Position numbers and translations under genes: made by a program. From the NCBI GenBank assembly GCA_905331475.1, contig CAJNYU010000657.1:38908-102907 (forward strand): a stretch of 64,000 nt of DNA. The letters are read 5' to 3'. Below, in pieces: positions 59,232 to 64,000 of this stretch; the stretch's first letter is position 1, and each line of letters begins with the position of its first letter. The notes under the pieces were generated by a model that searched no databases, was not told where the DNA came from, and worked only from the letters and a program-made list of their open reading frames with translations. This stretch comes from Rotaria socialis (lineage: Eukaryota; Rotifera; Eurotatoria; Philodinida; Philodinidae).

Positions 59232-59699
59232 CTAAAACAAACAAAGAAAAAAGTTATGAAAATTTGCTTGATACTAGCATAACTATTATGGTTTTTTTTT
59301 TATCAGTATATATATATCACTTTTTTTTGTAACATATGGTGAATATATATTTCCAAGACTAATTATATATTTGATAAAGAACGCAAAAAAGAAAATATTT
59401 GGAAAATATTTTGCGTTCTAAAGTAATTTAAAGTATGCATACATCTATATATCTATGTAAATGTTTAATGAGAATTTTTTTTTCAAAAGATAAATCATTT
59501 TCTTGCATAAAAAAATAAAGCTCTGAAAGTAAAATGACTTTTTGTTGGTATAGTAATAGTTAGTGATAAACCGACAAACATGATAGTTCTGACTTATTTT
59601 GAAGAAATAAATCAAATACTTAAGACAACTGAAATTGACATTTATTAATTATGAAATAAACAACATCAAATGAAATATTTGAAAACAGAAATCTTCAGT
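59232..59699. other. AT-rich spacer
   Basis: Poly-T and (AT)n runs only; the right side is the 3' flank of the next gene. Confidence 0.5.
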
Positions 59700-60629
59700 C
59701 TATTTTACTGAAATGCTTAAACTAGTTTCAACAAAAAGTGGTACATGATCAGAGAGCATTGCTATGTCGATGGATGGATATAATTTTTTCATATTTAATC
59801 CATGTATAACATTTTTTATTGTCCAATGAGATTTTCTATCTAATAAGATATAATCGAGCTTATCTTGTAGCTTTTCACCACATTCAGACCATGTTGGAAG
59901 TGAATTGTCTTGTGAATAATCATCAAGAAAAAATTCATATAAATTTGTTAATGTTGTCGAAGTCTTATTAGCATTAAAATCACCTAGTAATGTTGTCGGA
60001 TAATATTGCCCTTTATTTAACCAATTGATAACTTTAATTGCCTGTTGTAGACGTATTCTATTATCAGTTGCATGATGATCAAAATGAATAGAACATGCTC
60101 GAAATGTAATATTTGCATGTCGAGATTGAATTGTTAAGCATGGTGAGTTCCGTGGTTCAAGGCCAAGCGGTAAATAAAGAATTTCCACTGATATTATACG
60201 AAATTTATGATGGTTTACAAGTATGGCTGTACCATATTGCATTTGTACTTCATTGTCAAATAAAGTCGGACTGAATGTGAATGTCATATCAAGTTGTTGT
60301 GCTAGATAAGTTGCTGTTGATATTTCATTATGAATTGACATTGACGATGGAGATTCTTGTACTTCTTGTAAAGCAATAATATCAGGATCGTATTGACGAA
60401 TATGATTAGCTATTGTGGCTAAATTCGTTCGAACAAAATCAGCTCGATTATAAAAATAATTTATATTGGTTGAGCGACGAAAATCTTCATTTGCTTTTAA
60501 ATTTTCTTCATAACAATTATAACGACCACGCATTACATTGTAAGTCATGAGTCGAATTGGAATTTCTATGATTTTGGGTTCGATTATTGTAATTAGAAAA
60601 ATGAAGTTTACCATAAAAAATAGCAACAT
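59700..60629 (-). CDS. Secreted endonuclease/exonuclease/phosphatase (EEP) family protein, 309 aa, intronless
   Basis: A single uninterrupted exon. A hydrophobic N-terminus (MLLFFMVNFIFLITII) suggests a signal peptide or anchor. EEP motifs occur in order: MTYNVMRG (Asn31), ALQEVQ (metal-binding Glu89), YGTAILV, SIHFDHH (His182), LGDFNAN (Asp217, Asn219), DKLDYIL (Asp259) and LSDHVP (Asp294, His295). The full catalytic set for a metal-dependent phosphodiesterase is present, so DNase-like, sphingomyelinase-like or phosphatase activity are all possible. The substrate cannot be told. Lack of introns, in a region where neighbours have many, would fit a retrocopy or horizontal acquisition. The start is the first ATG of the frame. 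Confidence 0.88.
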   Translation of the reverse strand: MLLFFMVNFIFLITIIEPKIIEIPIRLMTYNVMRGRYNCYEENLKANEDFRRSTNINYFYNRADFVRTNLATIANHIRQYDPDIIALQEVQESPSSMSIHNEISTATYLAQQLDMTFTFSPTLFDNEVQMQYGTAILVNHHKFRIISVEILYLPLGLEPRNSPCLTIQSRHANITFRACSIHFDHHATDNRIRLQQAIKVINWLNKGQYYPTTLLGDFNANKTSTTLTNLYEFFLDDYSQDNSLPTWSECGEKLQDKLDYILLDRKSHWTIKNVIHGLNMKKLYPSIDIAMLSDHVPLFVETSLSISVK

Positions 60630-63600
60630 AATGAATAAATACTGATTTGTCGTTTATGTTATGCAGAAAATCAATGAATGTACTCAACTCTTTCGCAAAT
60701 AATCTAGTTGAACTTTTTCGTTCTTCCACTTCGAGAAATAAATAAGAGAAGAGTGCTTAGAAAGATTGTCTTTTCATTTGAACAAGAAAAATTAGAGTTT
60801 GTATAATTTGAACACATACAACAGGCATTCGATAACTTAAAAGGTCTCTCTAGATCAAAGCTAATTTAAATGTTTGTAGACGACGAATGCTATGCATACG
60901 AAAAATCTATTTGAATTTATTTTACAAAAAAGCGTGATATTACATAAAAGTTTCTATAATAAACATTGATTTATATGATGATGAATATTTATATATCATT
61001 TTCTAGACTGATAAAATAGGAATAAATTATTTAGTTTTTACTTCTGTAATAAGACGAAAAAAAAACATGACCACTTTAACGATGATGAGTCCAATTGGTT
61101 CTAAAGCTGTGATTTCTTAGACTTTATGATCAACTCGATTAAATGAAAGTACTATTGGGACAGTCCTTTCGTATGTCATCAAGTGGCAATGGATGTTCAA
61201 CAAGAGAAATTATTGCGATTTTGTGATTTTACTGAAGCATACAAAACAAAATAAATAGTCAATCAATGATCAAGAATGTTTTTTTGTTGTTATTCATTTT
61301 ACTCTATTAATGTATGTATGTATGCATGTGAAAGAAAACTAAATCAAACTAATATAATTAATAGAAATTGTATTTGATATGCGTGGAAATTTATCATGCA
61401 GTGTCGCGTTAAATAACAACATATAGTTGTAAAAATATTTACCTATGATGCTGTTCTAGGGAAAGGTTTTTTTGATAGATAGGCACTTTAAAAACTTTTC
61501 AACTTTACACAATAAACTTGAGAGAAATGCTTTTGTTCAGTTTTTAATGAATGCATTTTTTTTCATTTTACCGAATAAAGTATTGTTGTATTTACATTTG
61601 TAATTTAACTGAATCTAACAACATGCTTTTATTACACAAAAAAGTCAACACTATGAGTAATATTTCAATAAATGAGAATGCTGCTGTAATTTCTCCGGCC
61701 CACACTTACGCCAAAAAGCTAAATGTTGACTTAGTTTAGGTGAATAATTACTTCGAAAAAGAAAACTTGCTTTCATCGAATTGAATGATCTATCAATATT
61801 TTTTTATGCCATTCATAACAATTTCTCATATAAGCAAACAGCACGTTGCCACAATGATTTCCGTCAAGAGAATAGTCCCAAATAACTGTTATATATGGCT
61901 GCGTACACCCGCGATCAAAAAAATTCTGCTTTTTGTTGTCGCTTGTTTTTATTATTATGTCTTCATTATTTTTATTAACATGCTATGTATGATAGCCCAA
62001 TATGGACTGTATAGTATTTTGTTGTACAATTCATTTTAGTGAGAAATTTAGTTTAGAGTTTTAAAACATTCATTAGAGAAACAATGAACATCTATTTCTT
62101 CATTCGAAATAGAAATCGATATCTTGATTATCATGAAAAACATCTACTGAAAATTGTGAGATTCTATTTTAAATAGTGATCACATCTGCAGGCATGCTCA
62201 CATTTACATTGGGCCTTTTTTTTAATTTCCTGTTTAGATAACGAACGAAATATTTGTGATAGTGAGCAAATCATGTTCATTACTAAGTAATGAATGTTGG
62301 TTTTGAATGAATTTGTTAAACGAATGATAAAGTAGCGTATCAAGTGTTCATAGATATTCTCTGGTTGCTGTGAAAACATGAATAAAGCTGATACCCGATA
62401 GCATTCGCCCAGATTGACAATGTTTACTGTATATTTGGTCGATTATTAACGCATATTCTGAAATGCAAATCAAATATATACACTATACTGTGGACACTAA
62501 ATTTGTCGGTGAGTGCTCCTTATGCACCATTAATTCATTCAGTTATTTTTGTTTGGTTCTTGTACAAGTATGTGGCAGTTGCTTTGAATTGATATGCGCT
62601 GATTATTAACAATTATTTAGTTTCAATGATTTTCGAAATTGATTAACGATGATCCAGTAATTATTATCATCCAGAAATAGATATATGATAAGTCAAAAAT
62701 ATAATGAAATTATTTTTATCAGATTTTTCACAAGATATTACTTTCTTTCTTCATTCTGTCATATAGAACGTACGTGTATTTTTCAATTCATTTCAAAGTT
62801 TATTGACATCTGGAGTATTTCATAATTAATTTGGCACACACCTATGACTGATAGATTCGAGATATTCTAAAATTGAATACTTAGATTTTTCACGCCTCGT
62901 CGTACGTGCTGAACAACAACAAATATTCAGAAGTGTTTTTTCTCTGCAGCAGCGGCTCGCCAACTCAATATGTTTGAACTCGAATCTGGCATACTTGACG
63001 AGTTGCATGTTCTCATTTCTTTTCAGTACATGGGTTAACATACAAGTAACAATCATGAATCTGCCTTGAGTTACCCAGGCACTGTTTCAGCATTTAAAAT
63101 AAATTTTATTAGTAGGATATTCAGATACTAATTAGCTTTTTTTCTTATTGCCGCATTCTTGTTTTGTACTTGTTTATGAAAAGAATCTCCCTTTAATAAG
63201 AATACTACCTTTTATATTCACCTACATACGTATATATGTAGATTAATAACCGTCTGTTAAATTTCAAGGTACCAAGCAGAAAAACCAAAGAAATATCAGA
63301 TTTTTATATATACAATGTTAATAGGATTGATTTGACGTCGATCAGTATAAAAATAAAGATGAATATGAAAAAAAAAGACATTTGCAGCCAAAAATCTAGA
63401 TTACAAATAATTCAGCTCCATCAACACTGATCGATAATAATGGGTGTTTTCAATTGTCTTGCAGTGTGTGTTTAAAATGAAATTATTGTAGAAACAAAAT
63501 TCAAACACGTTTGAACAAAACAATATTTTTTCACACATACTTTTATTCAATAGTCAATGAGCTAGAAACTATCAACAATGTTTTTTATCAGCAAAAGAAT

Positions 63601-63728
63601 TGCAAGGGGCACTGCTATTCGTTGAGCTGATGGATTGCATTTATGGAAAATTTCGAATTTGAAAGAAATGCAGTAACAGAAACTTTGTAGAGGCATTGAC
63701 AATAAGAGTTAGTGGCTACAGCTTGATT
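60630..63728. other. AT-rich stretch with weak open frames
   Basis: No secure gene. The plus frame 61785-62039 contains RIVPNN..CFYYYVFIIFINMLCMI.QYG, which faintly recalls the first helix of a voltage-gated calcium channel domain, but it could be chance hydrophobic sequence. The frame ending at 61739 (..ENAAVISPAHTYAKKLNVDLV) is also unassigned. Confidence 0.4.
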
Positions 63729-63863
63729 GCGGACATTTTTTTCCAACAATTAAGAGAAAATGTCCGCAAAGTAGAAACAGGGGGTGGGGAAGAGACAAAA
63801 ATAGGCCCAGAGGGGAAATGTCCGTAAAGCAGAATCGGGTGGAGGAGAGAAAAAAATGTCCGC
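63729..63863. mobile_element. Short foldback element with internal repeats
   Basis: GCGGACATTTTTTTC at the left and GAAAAAAATGTCCGC at the right are inverted repeats. Between them AAATGTCCGCAAAGTAGAA (from about 63758) and AAATGTCCGTAAAGCAGAA (from about 63818) are direct repeats separated by G-rich DNA (GGGGGTGGGGAAGAG). TTGATT and AATCAAG outside extend the symmetry imperfectly. There is no coding capacity. It is likely a MITE or foldback repeat. Confidence 0.6.
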
Positions 63864-64000
63864 ACTATGGAATCAAGACAATATTTATTAGGTGGAAAAA
63901 AATAAAGAAAAATCATTTATAAATAGTTGAACATCTAACTGTGTTAGGTTGATAATCAAAATCATCCTTATCAGTTGTATTGAATAACTTGATGTAGCGA

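Overview
The window looks like genomic DNA of a bdelloid rotifer. The DNA is AT-rich, exons are interrupted by short introns (mostly 54-70 bp, GT...AG), and decayed copies of a GPCR type that I recognise as typical of bdelloids are present. Several genes begin directly after a splice acceptor, and many small non-autonomous DNA transposons occur. The assignment rests on protein resemblance recalled from knowledge, not on a search. All gene models below were assembled by eye by joining exons in phase.

Layout. 0-8 kb is a graveyard. It holds a tRNA-like sequence, a foldback element, a GPCR pseudogene split by a hAT-type element, an unrecognised convergent pseudogene, and more relics. At 8.3 kb there is a two-exon gene for a 92-aa secreted peptide precursor. 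9.5-12.1 kb contains nested and foldback DNA transposons. 13.3-14.3 kb holds coding fragments around an assembly gap. 15.7-17.2 kb (minus) encodes a secreted cysteine-rich VWC-like protein. 17-25 kb is mostly AT-rich non-coding DNA with a few exon-like relics.

25.5-32.1 kb (minus) is a 23-exon gene for a 1159-aa CFAP92-like (KIAA1257) flagellar/ciliary protein; every exon junction is in phase. Head to head with it starts a same-strand array of Rho-family GTPases spanning 32.9-45 kb. Three copies are intact, one copy is intact in reading frame but has lost its G3 motif, splice donor and stop codon, and two are relics. One relic locus carries a MITE with a perfect 8-bp target duplication.

Next come PARP3 (12 exons), a POLR2M/GRINL1A (Gdown1)-like gene, a minus-strand four-finger C2H2 factor resembling EGR, possible short exons at 58.8-59.2 kb, and a minus-strand intronless secreted endonuclease/exonuclease/phosphatase-family protein. 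The last 3 kb are AT-rich and end in another foldback element. No operon, CRISPR array or rRNA was seen.

The most notable points are the Rho array in graded stages of decay, the nested transposons, the peptide-hormone-like precursor, and several coding relics that lack a start codon.
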